From the NCBI RefSeq assembly GCF_002072105.2, contig NZ_MTBC01000001.1, forward strand, positions 62,001 to 126,000: a stretch of 64,000 nucleotides of DNA, given 5' to 3'. The position numbers and the translations under genes were made by a program. Source of the DNA: Croceivirga radicis (GTDB lineage Bacteria; Bacteroidota; Bacteroidia; Flavobacteriales; Flavobacteriaceae). Positions 55,352-64,000 of the stretch are shown here, in pieces; position 1 is the first letter of the stretch, and every line of letters starts with the position of its first letter. Under the pieces are notes generated by a model that saw only the letters and a list, made by a program, of their open reading frames with translations, was not told where the DNA came from and searched no databases.

Positions 55352-55448
55352 TAATTCGTAAGTTTTTAAAAACCGTATATTATTATTAATAGCTTAATAC
55401 AGGATAATCATCGTTAATTATATCGTAAGTATAGTAAAAATATCACCA

Positions 55449-55479
55449 TTGCGCAGTGCGTGGTCCTAAAATAGATTTG
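55449..55479 (+). promoter_or_regulatory. Promoter of the YiaA-like gene
   Basis: TTG (55449-55451), 20-nt spacer, TAGATTTG (55472-55479): full consensus match. The ATG at 55508 follows after 28 nt. Confidence 0.65.
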
Positions 55480-55507
55480 CCCCATACTAATTTTACAAAC
55501 TTTAGTT

Positions 55508-55963
55508 ATGGAAAATGCTTTAGAAAACAACAAAAAAGTAAAAACCAGAAAAGAAAACCAATTTACTTTAAAACCATCTCCTGCATTTATTTCTGCCTCT
55601 TGGGCAGCTTTGAGTATCGGCATGGCATCGTATTGTATCGGATTATGGAATTCATCTCTTTGGCTAAATGAAAAAGGCTACTACTTTACGTTATTATTAT
55701 TTGGACTATTCTCTGTGGTCTCCGTTCAAAAAAGTGTACGGGATAGGCTAGAGGGTTTACCTGTTACAGATGCTTACTACAGCATTAGCTGGTTTACCAC
55801 CTTTGCAAGTATTATCCTTTTAGTGATAGGATTATGGAATGCAGATATGGAATTGAGTGAAAAAGGTTTCTACGGTATGTGTTACACCCTAAGTATTTTT
55901 GCCGCCGTTGCGGTACAAAAGAATACAAGGGATATGAAATATTATGATGATTCAGAAAAATAG
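55508..55963 (+). CDS. yiaA: YiaA/YiaB two-helix domain inner-membrane protein
   Basis: The 151-residue protein has a soluble N-terminal tail and two repeats of the YiaAB domain, each with two hydrophobic helices and the ending VQKxxRD: ASWAALSIGMASYCIGLWNSSLWLNEKGYYFTLLLFGLFSVVSVQKSVRD and ISWFTTFASIILLVIGLWNADMELSEKGFYGMCYTLSIFAAVAVQKNTRD. Function of this widespread family is not established. It has its own promoter and a terminator. Confidence 0.9.
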   Translation: MENALENNKKVKTRKENQFTLKPSPAFISASWAALSIGMASYCIGLWNSSLWLNEKGYYFTLLLFGLFSVVSVQKSVRDRLEGLPVTDAYYSISWFTTFASIILLVIGLWNADMELSEKGFYGMCYTLSIFAAVAVQKNTRDMKYYDDSEK

Positions 55964-55982
55964 TGGCAATTACTAATACAAG

Positions 55983-56030
55983 AGCCCCTTTAGTGCTTTG
56001 CAAGCTACACTAAAGGGGCTATTTCTTTAT
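55983..56030. terminator. Hairpin between the YiaA-like gene and the metalloprotease gene
   Basis: Thirteen-base arms AGCCCCTTTAGTG (55983-55995) and CACTAAAGGGGCT (56008-56020) around a 12-nt loop, followed by ATTTCTTTATT. It lies between convergent genes and probably ends both. Confidence 0.7.
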
Positions 56031-56040
56031 TAATATAAAC

Positions 56041-58518
56041 CTAATCTACGGCCAACAACTTGTCTATGCGAGCTATTAGGTCTTTGTAATGATAACGGCT
56101 TAAGGTAGAACCATTATTCTTAACTGCATTTAGCTGTCTTTTAAGTGTTTCTAACTCGCCACGTACCAAAGCCCTAACATCAGATGTATTTATATTATAC
56201 ACGAGTTTACTTTCAAAACCAGATCTGGAATAATTGTAGCCTTTGTCCTCTTCCGTCATTAGATACTGCATGCGGTCTACATAGCTACGTTGTAAATTTC
56301 TACGGTATAAGCTAACGTTTTTTCCTTGGGCGGCCTCTGTAAAAAGACCAGCTCTTAGCTCTTTTAACATATCGTAAGCGGTGTACCCTCCCTTTTCTTC
56401 GTTATCTATAAGCCTGCCTAGTCTATCAAAACTCAACAAAGCATTGAGCTGCCTAGCTTGTACGCTGCGTAAGGTTTCAAAATAACCCGCATGGTCTATA
56501 TTGGGCAATGCATCTTTTATAAGCAACCAATCTGGCGTATTAAATACGTTTTTGTGTAGCCAACGCATAGCTTCTTGCTGTTGCGTTTTTGGCACAGCAC
56601 TGTATACTACTCCTTCTTGGTTGGGTTTTTTCAAATTTTCAAAAACACCCCCTATGGTTGTGGTTACATGACCCGTAAAACGACTATAAACTCCCAACAA
56701 CTCACCATACAGTTCTTCTAAATCGGTATAATCATTGGTTTGGTCAGATGTCCATTCTGGTAAATGCTCGGCTACATACTTTAAGTTTTTAAGTCCATAG
56801 GTGCTGGCCAATACAGGATCATCACCTATACATTCTGTTTGTGACTGTGGGTCGAACCTACTTGATTGTCTTCCAAATTTATAGACAGGGTCGTTTGCCT
56901 TAGCTAAAATCCATTGATCTAGAGTAGGCACTTCTTCTGCTGGCGAAGAAGCTTCTGGCAAGTACCTATACCCCCAATTGGTAGCATAATGGTCATAAGG
57001 GCCCATTTGGCGTATAAAACGAATATTCTCGTCTCCAGGCTGTGCCACATAATTGTAGCGCGCATAGTCCATTATACTAGCTGCTATACCATTTTTTTGT
57101 GTAAACGCCCCATTACGAAGCGAATCTACAGGATACGCATAACTCGCAGCCATATTATGAGGAAAACCAAGGGCATGCCCAACCTCGTGAGCAATAAACA
57201 TACGCATCATCTCTCCAATTTCGTCTGCTGGTGTATCTAAGGTACGAGCAGAAGGGTTGGCCGCTGCCGTTTCTAACAAATACCGGTTGCGGTAACTCCT
57301 TAAATGGTTATGATACCAAATAATATCACTTTCTATAATCTCACCGCTACGTGGATCCGATACACTTGGCCCTACCGCATTCCTGGTAGTACTAGCTACA
57401 TAACGTACCACAGAATAACGTATATCTTCTGGACTAAAATCTGGGTCCTCTTCTGGCGTTGGCGCATCTTTAGCTATAATTGCGTTTTTAAAGCCAGCAG
57501 TTTCAAACGGTTTCTGCCAATCTTCTATCCCTTGTTTAATATACTTTTGCAATTCTTCGGGCGTTCCCGGATCCAAATAATATACAATAGGTTTAATAGG
57601 CTCTACCAATTCTCCCCTAGCATAGGCCTCAGGATCTTTAGGCTCCAAACGCCACCTACGGATGTAGGTTTTGTAATCTGCCTTTAATTCTTTGGAACCA
57701 AAATCATACTGACTTACCGTAAAAAACCCCACTCTAGGGTCATAAATACGAGGTTGCATCGGTTTTTCTGGCAAAAGAATCATACTCTGATTCATTTGTA
57801 GACTAATGGTCTCTGCCCTGCCCTCTGTTGGTGGTTCTGATGCCACATAGGTAAAGTCTTGTTTTACTTCTATGTTTTTAGGAAAACTCTTTACGCTATT
57901 GATAAAGCTACGATCACCATCTAATTTTTTAACCTTGTATGTTTTTCGTAACCGTGCGGACAAACCACTTATTGCTGGCACATCTGAGGTGAAAAATTTT
58001 GTAACATCAATTACAGCCGCAGTAGAATCCTTAGAAAATGTCTTGATATCAAAAGCGTACAGAATAGGTTCGTAGTTATTTACCTTAACGGAATTACGTA
58101 TAGCTTTACCCTCTTCTGCAACATTAACGTAGGATTTTATCTTAAGTAATATTTTATTCTGAAAGCGCTCCCAATGTACCACTTGCTCATTAGTTTTAGA
58201 GCCTGCATTTACATAACCGCCACCCAAACCATTGGGTATTTGGGCAATTCTACTTACCCAAAGCATATCTTGGTTTAAATTAGTAAAGGGAATTTCGTAA
58301 AAATAGGCGTCATTAACTTGATGCACTTTAAAAATACCATCATCTGTTTTTGCATCTTTGGTAATCACCTCCGTGTAAGATTTGATACCGTTTTTTGGTT
58401 TCTTAGCAGGAGCAGTAGTTTCTTGTTGGCTCTTCTTCTTTTTATTCTTTTTTTGAGCTTCTAGGGTTTGGTTGGTTAGGAAAAGACAAGCTAATCCAAG
58501 TAGCAGAACATTTTTCAT
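56041..58518 (-). CDS. Secreted zinc-dependent metalloprotease (DUF5117/DUF5118 type)
   Basis: The 825-residue protein has a signal peptide (MKNVLLLGLACLFLTNQTLEAQ), a Lys-rich spacer and a large domain with the metzincin zinc site HEVGHALGFPHN (HExxHxxGxxH), about 60% along the chain. The N-terminal part matches the DUF5118/DUF5117 layout (for example IPNGLGGGYVNAGSKTNEQVVHWERF). These proteins are abundant in Bacteroidota and degrade proteins outside the cell or in the periplasm. The C-terminal half is helical (residues after 590). It is transcribed alone; CATATTTG, one base off consensus, lies just before its ATG. Confidence 0.9.
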   Translation of the reverse strand: MKNVLLLGLACLFLTNQTLEAQKKNKKKKSQQETTAPAKKPKNGIKSYTEVITKDAKTDDGIFKVHQVNDAYFYEIPFTNLNQDMLWVSRIAQIPNGLGGGYVNAGSKTNEQVVHWERFQNKILLKIKSYVNVAEEGKAIRNSVKVNNYEPILYAFDIKTFSKDSTAAVIDVTKFFTSDVPAISGLSARLRKTYKVKKLDGDRSFINSVKSFPKNIEVKQDFTYVASEPPTEGRAETISLQMNQSMILLPEKPMQPRIYDPRVGFFTVSQYDFGSKELKADYKTYIRRWRLEPKDPEAYARGELVEPIKPIVYYLDPGTPEELQKYIKQGIEDWQKPFETAGFKNAIIAKDAPTPEEDPDFSPEDIRYSVVRYVASTTRNAVGPSVSDPRSGEIIESDIIWYHNHLRSYRNRYLLETAAANPSARTLDTPADEIGEMMRMFIAHEVGHALGFPHNMAASYAYPVDSLRNGAFTQKNGIAASIMDYARYNYVAQPGDENIRFIRQMGPYDHYATNWGYRYLPEASSPAEEVPTLDQWILAKANDPVYKFGRQSSRFDPQSQTECIGDDPVLASTYGLKNLKYVAEHLPEWTSDQTNDYTDLEELYGELLGVYSRFTGHVTTTIGGVFENLKKPNQEGVVYSAVPKTQQQEAMRWLHKNVFNTPDWLLIKDALPNIDHAGYFETLRSVQARQLNALLSFDRLGRLIDNEEKGGYTAYDMLKELRAGLFTEAAQGKNVSLYRRNLQRSYVDRMQYLMTEEDKGYNYSRSGFESKLVYNINTSDVRALVRGELETLKRQLNAVKNNGSTLSRYHYKDLIARIDKLLAVD

Positions 58519-58581
58519 CTTTCAAATATGAAACTTTTGAAAAAGGAAAAACACTCTAGAATAGTTAAATAAAACTAAATA

Positions 58582-59169
58582 TTAACGGTAAAAATTCATC
58601 TCATCTAAATAGGTCCAAACTCTTGGAGGCAGTAAGGGCTTAATGTTTTTGCCCAGTTTATGGTTTTTACGGATAAAGGTTGAGGAAATTTCTACTATAG
58701 GAGCCGCTACCCGATGCACTTTTGGGTGATTTAAAAATTGATGATTTACCTCTCCTTCAGAAATTCTAGGATACACGTATACATCATGGTGTTCTAGGAT
58801 TACCTCATAATTCTTCCACTTATGGAAGCTTTTAAGATTATCCTCTCCCATCATCAAAGAAAAATGGTATTTATCTCCATACTTTTCTCCTAAATGCACT
58901 AGGGTATCTACCGTGTAATTGGGTTGCGGTAGATTAAATTCGATGGTGCTTGCCTTTAACTTAGGGTAATTGTCTTCAATAGCTTCTTCTACCATTCGCA
59001 ATCTATGGTGGTTATCTAAAAGAGACTTCTTAACCTTGAACGGACTTTGAGGGGTAATTACAAACCAAACCTCGTCCAAATCAGAAAATTCGGCCATATG
59101 GTTTGCAATAATCAAATGGCCTATGTGTATGGGATTAAACGTCCCAAAATAAAGCCCAACTTTTTTCAT
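58582..59169 (-). CDS. nadD: Nicotinate-nucleotide adenylyltransferase
   Basis: The 195-residue protein has the nucleotidyltransferase motif GTFNPIHIGH at residues 9-18 (HxGH = H15-x-G17-H18) and the C-terminal ISSTFIRK motif (ISxTxxR). NadD joins ATP and nicotinate mononucleotide to make deamido-NAD in NAD synthesis. The gene starts 4 nt inside the 3' end of gmk, so yicC, gmk and nadD form one operon. Confidence 0.95.
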   Translation of the reverse strand: MKKVGLYFGTFNPIHIGHLIIANHMAEFSDLDEVWFVITPQSPFKVKKSLLDNHHRLRMVEEAIEDNYPKLKASTIEFNLPQPNYTVDTLVHLGEKYGDKYHFSLMMGEDNLKSFHKWKNYEVILEHHDVYVYPRISEGEVNHQFLNHPKVHRVAAPIVEISSTFIRKNHKLGKNIKPLLPPRVWTYLDEMNFYR

Positions 59170-59768
59170 TCTTTATCAGAATCTATGCTAGCGGTTACCC
59201 CTACGTAATCTGCCACCATGCGGTGTGCTTCCTGCAGGGCGGTATCTAAATCGTAGTTTTTGATTATTTTATCAAACTGTGGCGCCGTAGCCAATTCTAC
59301 CGACGCTTTTGCAATACGCATGTTTATCTTATCCTCACTTTCCGTACTGCGCTTTTTAAGCCTAATTTTGAGTTCGTCCACGCTAGGTGGTTTTACAAAT
59401 ACCGCCAACGTCTGTTCCGGATATTTTTTCTTGATACGCAAACCACCAACCACGTCTATATCAAAAATAACGTTCTTGCCCTCTGCCCATAATCGCTCTA
59501 CTTCACTATTTAACGTACCGTAGAAGTTATCTCTGTAGACTTCTTCCCACTCCAAAAAATCGTTTTGCTTAATGTGTTTTTTAAACTCCTCTGCAGAAAT
59601 AAAATAGTAGTTAATGCCATCTTTTTCCTCACCGCGAGGTGCACGAGATGTTGCGGAAACAGAAAACGCCAAGTTTAACTCTGGCTGTTGCAACAAATGC
59701 CTTACAATAGTTGTTTTACCACTACCGGAAGGGGCTGAAAATATGATAAGCTTGCCACCTTTTGTCAT
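59166..59768 (-). CDS. gmk: Guanylate kinase
   Basis: The 200-residue protein has the P-loop SAPSGSGKTT at residues 11-20 and the GMP-binding stretch RAPRGEEKDGINYYF(I)SAEEFKKHI, the Gmk pattern. It turns GMP into GDP. The start overlaps the yicC stop by 4 nt and its end overlaps nadD by 4 nt. Confidence 0.96.
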   Translation of the reverse strand: MTKGGKLIIFSAPSGSGKTTIVRHLLQQPELNLAFSVSATSRAPRGEEKDGINYYFISAEEFKKHIKQNDFLEWEEVYRDNFYGTLNSEVERLWAEGKNVIFDIDVVGGLRIKKKYPEQTLAVFVKPPSVDELKIRLKKRSTESEDKINMRIAKASVELATAPQFDKIIKNYDLDTALQEAHRMVADYVGVTASIDSDKE

Positions 59769-60622
59769 AGTACGTTCAATAATTGTTCTTTAATTTTCTC
59801 TAACTCATCTTTCATTTGAACAACCAACTGTTGCATGGGCGCATAATTGGCCTTAGAACCAATGGTATTGATTTCCCTACCAATTTCTTGGCAAATAAAA
59901 CCTAGCTTTTTACCATTAGAATCTGCGGTGGCCAAAGTTTCTTTAAAATAATTAAGGTGGTTAGCCAAACGCACTTTTTCTTCAGTTATATCATACTTTT
60001 CCAAGTAATAAATCAATTCTTGCTCAAACCTATTGGCATCTACTTCCACCTTTAACTCGGACACCGATTTCTCTAAACGCTCTTTTACCACAGCTACGCG
60101 CTCCGGGTCTATGGATTTTACCTGCTCTAGTAAAACGGCTATAGTTTTAATGCGTTCCGTAAAATCTTTTTCCAATACATTGCCTTCCTCAGTCCTAAAC
60201 AGGTTTATATTCTCCAAGGCAGTCAAGACGGTATCTTGGATAGATTCAAACTCAGCTTCGTCTAGCTCTTCTTTATCTGTTTTTAGGGTATCTGGCATAC
60301 GAAGGGCAAGTTCTAACAACTTAACTTGGTCCCCATCTGCAATTTTACCCAACTGCTCCATGTACTTTTTTACAATAGCGGTATTAATTTCGGCAGAAGT
60401 CTCCTCGCCCGTCATCTCTACATATAAACCAAAATCTATTTTACCCCGGGTAAGACCATCGGCAATTAACTTTCTCAATGGCAACTCCTTACTTTTATAA
60501 GCCTGCGGAATACGCGCGTTGATATCTAGGTTTTTGCTGTTCAGCGATTTTAACTCTACCGTAATTTTTTTATTGGAAAGCTGCAGTACATGCTTTCCGT
60601 AACCGGTCATGGATTGAATCAT
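59765..60622 (-). CDS. yicC: YicC/YloC family endoribonuclease
   Basis: The 285-residue protein begins MIQSMTGYGKHVLQLSNKKITVELKSLNSKNLDINARIP, the classical YicC start, and ends ELEKIKEQLLNVL with the conserved REINTIGSKAN and QMKDELEKIKEQ segments. YicC proteins are RNA-cleaving stress factors in bacteria. The ATG at 60622 is used; an in-frame start at 60685 would add 21 residues not found in the family. Confidence 0.93.
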   Translation of the reverse strand: MIQSMTGYGKHVLQLSNKKITVELKSLNSKNLDINARIPQAYKSKELPLRKLIADGLTRGKIDFGLYVEMTGEETSAEINTAIVKKYMEQLGKIADGDQVKLLELALRMPDTLKTDKEELDEAEFESIQDTVLTALENINLFRTEEGNVLEKDFTERIKTIAVLLEQVKSIDPERVAVVKERLEKSVSELKVEVDANRFEQELIYYLEKYDITEEKVRLANHLNYFKETLATADSNGKKLGFICQEIGREINTIGSKANYAPMQQLVVQMKDELEKIKEQLLNVL

Positions 60623-60692
60623 GTGAATTGGAAAATTTTGGCAAAGGTAACCAATATAGAATTGTATACTGGTTACCCATACCATTATCTAG

Positions 60693-61508
60693 TTACAGTT
60701 CCCGTACCCAGATATTTCTAAAACTTACGCGACTATTATCTCCATGGTCTTGTAGCATTAATGGCGCTTTTCCATGAGCATCGTTTTTTGGCCAGCCAAT
60801 GTACTCTGTAGTTCCTTCTATTTCAAAATGGTCTTGCACCAATATTCCATTATGAAGTACGGTAATCGTAGCTGGTTTTGTTTTGTCCCCTTCTGCATTA
60901 AATTCTGGCGCGTGGTAAATAATATCATAACTGTTCCATTCTCCCGTTGGATTAGATGCCATTGCCAATGGCACGGATTGCTTATAGATTGATCCTACTT
61001 GCCCATTTACATAAGTAGGATTATCATTATTATCTAACACTTGTACTTCATAACGTTTCTGCAAAAAGACACCACTGTTGGCCCTACTTTGATTTTCTCC
61101 TTGAACATCTGCAGGGGATTTCCATTCTATATGTAGTTGTACACTACCAAAATTTTGTTTGGTTTGTATATTACCCGTTTTATCATTTACCGTCATGGAA
61201 CCATCTTCATTAACATGCCATTGGGCCGCAGAACTTTCATCGTTGCTACTAACCCAATTCTCAAGGTTTTCACCATCAAAAAGTACTATTGCATCATTGG
61301 GCACCCCGTTTTTACCAAGGGTAACTTTTGGGGGTACTGGCTCATAAAATTCCGTTTCTTCTGGCTTGGTAGGCTCCTCTTTGCTTGTCTCTGTAGCCTC
61401 AACATTGTCGGTTTCAGACGTCTCCACTGCCGTATTTGCTTGCTGTTCATTGCAACTAATCATAAAAAATAAAGCACAGCCTAATAAACTTATCGTATTC
61501 AGTTTCAT
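60693..61508 (-). CDS. DUF1080 lipoprotein (putative 3-keto-glycoside lyase/hydrolase)
   Basis: The 271-residue protein has a lipobox (Cys19 in MISCNEQ), an acidic Glu/Thr-rich linker (about 20-60) and a DUF1080 concanavalin-like beta-sandwich (DAIVLFDGENLENWVSSND; NSGVFLQKRYEVQVLDN; GKAPLMLQDHGDNSRVSFRNIWVREL). DUF1080 proteins have been linked to breakdown of 3-keto-glycosides in gut Bacteroidota. It lies 11 nt after another DUF1080 gene and in the same operon as a sugar isomerase gene, which supports a sugar role. Confidence 0.87.
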   Translation of the reverse strand: MKLNTISLLGCALFFMISCNEQQANTAVETSETDNVEATETSKEEPTKPEETEFYEPVPPKVTLGKNGVPNDAIVLFDGENLENWVSSNDESSAAQWHVNEDGSMTVNDKTGNIQTKQNFGSVQLHIEWKSPADVQGENQSRANSGVFLQKRYEVQVLDNNDNPTYVNGQVGSIYKQSVPLAMASNPTGEWNSYDIIYHAPEFNAEGDKTKPATITVLHNGILVQDHFEIEGTTEYIGWPKNDAHGKAPLMLQDHGDNSRVSFRNIWVREL

Positions 61509-61519
61509 TATAGTTTCTT

Positions 61520-62260
61520 TTAGAGTTCTTTTATTCTAATATTTCTAAAGGCAACCTGATCCCCATGATCTTGTAATCCAATTTTTCCGGTTTGGTATTC
61601 ACCAAAACCTTCCCAACCTTTAAACTTTGAATTTTCTACCATCTTTGTCCAGGCTTCACCATTTACCGGAAATTCTACGATTTTGGTTCCGTTTTGTATA
61701 ACGTAACCTTGGTTCTCTTGATGATTTACCATGATTTCCACACTATTCCATTCACCAATAGGCTTCACGGTTTTTTCACTTGGAGCCACCATGTCATACA
61801 ACGCTCCAGCTTGGTGCGTAGTACCATTTTTGGCATCTGGATGATTTTCATCATCCAGTACTTGAATTTCCGGACCTGTAGCATAGGGTTGGCCAAATTT
61901 ATCAGCTTCTTCTACACCATAAAAGATACCACTGTTGGCTCCTTTAACCACCTTCCATTCTAATTGCAAGACAAAATTAGTATATGTCTTATTGGTCACG
62001 AGATTATAGCTTTCGCCATTCCGTTCTTTAGGCGGGTAAAATACCATAGCACCATCTTCTATCTTCCAAGGCTCCGTAACCGCTCCGCCATTGTAATAAT
62101 GCCACTCATCAAAAGAGCTACCATCAAACAACACCTCCCAATTTGGCGCTGCCACTTCTTGGGATACTTCCTCAACCGCTTCTTTTACCGGGTCTTCTTT
62201 CTTTTCTTGCTTACACGCTACCACAGCTAAAAAAGCTGCTCCAATTAACCAATTTCTCAT
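61520..62260 (-). CDS. DUF1080 lipoprotein
   Basis: The 246-residue protein has a lipobox (Cys16 in AVVACKQ), a short linker and a DUF1080 domain (WEVLFDGSSFDEWHYYNGGAVTEPWKIEDGAMVF; NSGIFYGVEEADKFGQPYATGPEIQVLDDENHPDAKNG; GKIGLQDHGDQVAFRNIRIKEL). It is related to the next gene but not a copy (the N-terminal sides differ). The stop of the sugar isomerase gene overlaps its start by 4 nt, so they are translated together. Both DUF1080 proteins are likely anchored at the outer membrane or its inner face. Confidence 0.88.
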   Translation of the reverse strand: MRNWLIGAAFLAVVACKQEKKEDPVKEAVEEVSQEVAAPNWEVLFDGSSFDEWHYYNGGAVTEPWKIEDGAMVFYPPKERNGESYNLVTNKTYTNFVLQLEWKVVKGANSGIFYGVEEADKFGQPYATGPEIQVLDDENHPDAKNGTTHQAGALYDMVAPSEKTVKPIGEWNSVEIMVNHQENQGYVIQNGTKIVEFPVNGEAWTKMVENSKFKGWEGFGEYQTGKIGLQDHGDQVAFRNIRIKEL

Positions 62261-63309
62261 AACCCTAGAATACTATTTAAATAGGCATCATCTACGTCTC
62301 CGCCAGCAAAATCGTCAAACGTTTTCTCCGTAGCTTCAATAATATGTTTTTGTATAAACGGTGCCCCTTCCCTTGCTCCTTGCTCAGGACTTTTCATACA
62401 ACATTCCCATTCCATAACCGCCCAAACATCACAACCATATTGGGTAAGTTTGGAGAATATTGCGCTAAAATCTACCTGACCGTCACCTAAAGAACGGAAC
62501 CTACCTGCGCGGTCTATCCAATCTGAATACCCACCGTACACTCCTTGTTTTCCGGTTGGATTGAATTCTGCATCTTTAACATGGAATGCCTTTATAAATT
62601 CATGGTAATAATCTATAAAGGTGATGTAGTCTAAGTGTTGTAACACATAATGACTTGGATCGTACAACATATTTACACGCTTATGGTTACCCGTTGCTTT
62701 TAAAAAGCGCTCAAAGCTTACCCCATCATGTAAATCTTCTCCCGGGTGAATTTCATAACAAACATCTACCCCATTTTCATCAAAATGATTAAGAATAGGC
62801 AGCCAACGTTTTGCCAATTCATCAAAACCTTTCTCTACCAAGCCGGCCGGGCGTTGTGGCCAAGGATAAACTGTGTGCCAAAGTAAGGCTCCAGAAAATG
62901 TAGCATGAGAACTTAAACCTAACCTTTTACTAGCCGTACCGGCCTTTTTAAGCGTATCTATTGCCCACTCTGTTCTAGCTTTTGGATTATTACGTACTGC
63001 CTCTGGCGCAAAACCATCAAACATGCTATCATACGCAGGGTTTACGGCAACCAACTGGCCTTGCAAGTGGGTAGACAATTCCGTAATCTCCAAGCCATAA
63101 GAATTAATTTTTCCTTTTAAGTCATCACAGTAAGCTTGGCTTTCTGCGGCTTTGTCCAAATCAATCAAAAAGTTTTCCCAAGTAGGAATCTGGATGCCCT
63201 TGTACCCTAATCCAGAAGCCCATTCACATAGACCGTCCAAAGAATTAAACGGCGCCTTACTATCTACAAACTGTGCCAGAAATACTGCTGGCCCTTTTAT
63301 TGTTTTCAT
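62257..63309 (-). CDS. Sugar phosphate isomerase/epimerase (xylose-isomerase-like TIM barrel)
   Basis: The 350-residue protein is a TIM barrel of the AP-endonuclease-2/xylose-isomerase-like type with the metal ligands in CYEIHPGEDLHDG, YDPSHYVLQHLDYITFIDYYHEFIKAFHVKDAEF and VMEWECC. It has no signal peptide, so it is cytosolic. Relatives act on keto- or inositol-like sugars. It sits between the Gfo/Idh/MocA gene (about 116 nt upstream, with a terminator between) and two DUF1080 genes (4-nt overlap). Confidence 0.88.
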   Translation of the reverse strand: MKTIKGPAVFLAQFVDSKAPFNSLDGLCEWASGLGYKGIQIPTWENFLIDLDKAAESQAYCDDLKGKINSYGLEITELSTHLQGQLVAVNPAYDSMFDGFAPEAVRNNPKARTEWAIDTLKKAGTASKRLGLSSHATFSGALLWHTVYPWPQRPAGLVEKGFDELAKRWLPILNHFDENGVDVCYEIHPGEDLHDGVSFERFLKATGNHKRVNMLYDPSHYVLQHLDYITFIDYYHEFIKAFHVKDAEFNPTGKQGVYGGYSDWIDRAGRFRSLGDGQVDFSAIFSKLTQYGCDVWAVMEWECCMKSPEQGAREGAPFIQKHIIEATEKTFDDFAGGDVDDAYLNSILGL

Positions 63310-63375
63310 CTGTTTTTCTTTAAATGCTTAATTACTGTTTTACCTTTAAATAAACTTACACCGCCCTTGGGTTAT

Positions 63376-63403
63376 GTAAAAAAGGACCGCAAAAGCAGTC
63401 CTT
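63376..63403 (-). terminator. Terminator after the Gfo/Idh/MocA gene
   Basis: On the minus strand AAGGAC (63398-63403) pairs with GTCCTT (63382-63387), followed by a T-run (63376-63381 in plus numbers, A in plus strand). It lies between the oxidoreductase gene and the isomerase gene. Confidence 0.65.
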
Positions 63404-63425
63404 AAAAATATAATCCTATAAAATT

Positions 63426-64000
63426 TTAACCTTCTACTTTTACCCAAACGTTTCCGTTCTTGTGTGAGGCTACGGTACCTTCTATAAAACTCATACCCCT
63501 AACTCCGTCTCTCATAGTTGGGTAGGCACCGTCGTTTTGGCTCTCTCCTCTAATGGCCCTTGCCACACCAAGATAAATGTTCGCCATGGAGTCAAAAATA
63601 CCTTCTGGGTGCCCTGCTGGCAGCTTGGTTCCGTCTAAGGAAAATTCGCTATTGTACGCATGACCCGGTTTATAAATCTTAGTAGGTTCTGTATCGCTCA
63701 TCATATACAAGAAATTAGGCTTTTCTTGTTCCCATCTAAATGAAGCTTTTTCTCCGTAAATAGCAATAGCTAAACCATTTTCCTCACCAGTTGCTACCTG
63801 GCTACCTCTAATTACGCCCTTAACATGGTCTCCCATTCTAATTAGAACCGTACCATCCACATCCATCTTGTTATCCTCGTATAAATAATTAAAGTCGCAC
63901 AACAAAGATTCAACTTCTAGGCCAGTGGTGTATTCTACCATATTAAACGCGTGCACCCCAATGTCTCCCATACAAGAGCTTATACCTGCTTTCTCAGGAT
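63426..64000 (-). CDS. Gfo/Idh/MocA family oxidoreductase, C-terminal part (cut by window edge)
   Basis: About 190 codons up to the stop are inside the window; the NAD(P)-binding N-terminus lies beyond 64000. The frame stays open to the edge (...PEKAGISSCMGDIGVHAFNMVEYTTG), which shows the gene is partial and does not start at the internal ATG at 63971. The MGDIGVHAFNM segment is the typical hinge of the GFO_IDH_MocA C-terminal domain. Members oxidise sugar hydroxyls, often to 3-keto sugars. Confidence 0.88.
   Translation of the reverse strand, partial: PEKAGISSCMGDIGVHAFNMVEYTTGLEVESLLCDFNYLYEDNKMDVDGTVLIRMGDHVKGVIRGSQVATGEENGLAIAIYGEKASFRWEQEKPNFLYMMSDTEPTKIYKPGHAYNSEFSLDGTKLPAGHPEGIFDSMANIYLGVARAIRGESQNDGAYPTMRDGVRGMSFIEGTVASHKNGNVWVKVEG

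Noticed and set aside
1-64000. tRNA, rRNA, CRISPR, insertion sequence or prophage
   Set aside because: No gap is long enough or shows cloverleaf-like structure, regular repeats or transposase/integrase features.

Overview
The window reads as chromosomal DNA of a member of the Bacteroidota, most probably a marine Flavobacteriaceae (genus not determinable; Maribacter/Zobellia-like is only a guess). Reasons: AT-rich sequence; many -7 elements of the TAnnTTTG type with an upstream TTG instead of -35/-10 boxes; no clear Shine-Dalgarno sequences; families typical of the phylum (DUF2141, DUF3078, DUF1080, zinc-dependent metalloprotease of the DUF5117 type, TonB receptor with carboxypeptidase-like N-terminus, PiT with a PhoU-like tail). 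Coding density is very high. No gene-free stretch exceeds about 290 bp, and I found no tRNA, rRNA, IS element, phage gene or CRISPR array.

Layout. 1-3880: start of rseP (cut by the window edge), an SCO1-like copper chaperone, and a ferrous-iron uptake operon feoA-feoB plus a 46-residue Cys-rich membrane peptide. 3885-14332: secreted or periplasmic peptidases and beta-propeller proteins (S9 peptidase, tricorn-like S41 protease, VPS10/BNR-repeat protein) with an SDR oxidoreductase. 14882-25944, minus strand: a six-gene exopolysaccharide operon that resembles the Pel system (PelF glycosyltransferase, PelG transporter, GH114 hydrolases) but is rearranged. A PelA-like deacetylase is fused to a PelB-like TPR/beta-barrel exporter, the PelA-like hydrolase is a separate gene, no PelD-type c-di-GMP receptor is visible, and a 13-TM protein of unknown function is present. 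The first gene is a GH114-type protein whose two halves are in swapped order, as in a circular permutation. 26072-30019: metal homeostasis (ZIP transporter, MntR/DtxR regulator, divergent TonB receptor with a palindrome at its promoter). 30126-33237: TerC, an orphan lycopene cyclase and a polyprenyl diphosphate synthase. 33372-34438: ECF sigma factor followed by two overlapping small genes. 34472-41186: TetR-TolC-adaptor-RND efflux operon with a palindromic operator over its promoter. 41236-50756: mainly housekeeping genes (aspS, ClC channel, csp, tadA, dxs, dGTPase). 50916-55963: PiT phosphate transporter and small conserved proteins. 56041-60622: metalloprotease, nadD, gmk, yicC. 60693-64000: two DUF1080 lipoproteins, a sugar isomerase/epimerase and a Gfo/Idh/MocA oxidoreductase, probably a 3-keto-sugar pathway.

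The most remarkable parts are the rearranged Pel-like locus, its apparently circularly permuted GH114 gene and the palindrome in front of it. All functional statements come from reading the sequence and from family knowledge; no database search was run.
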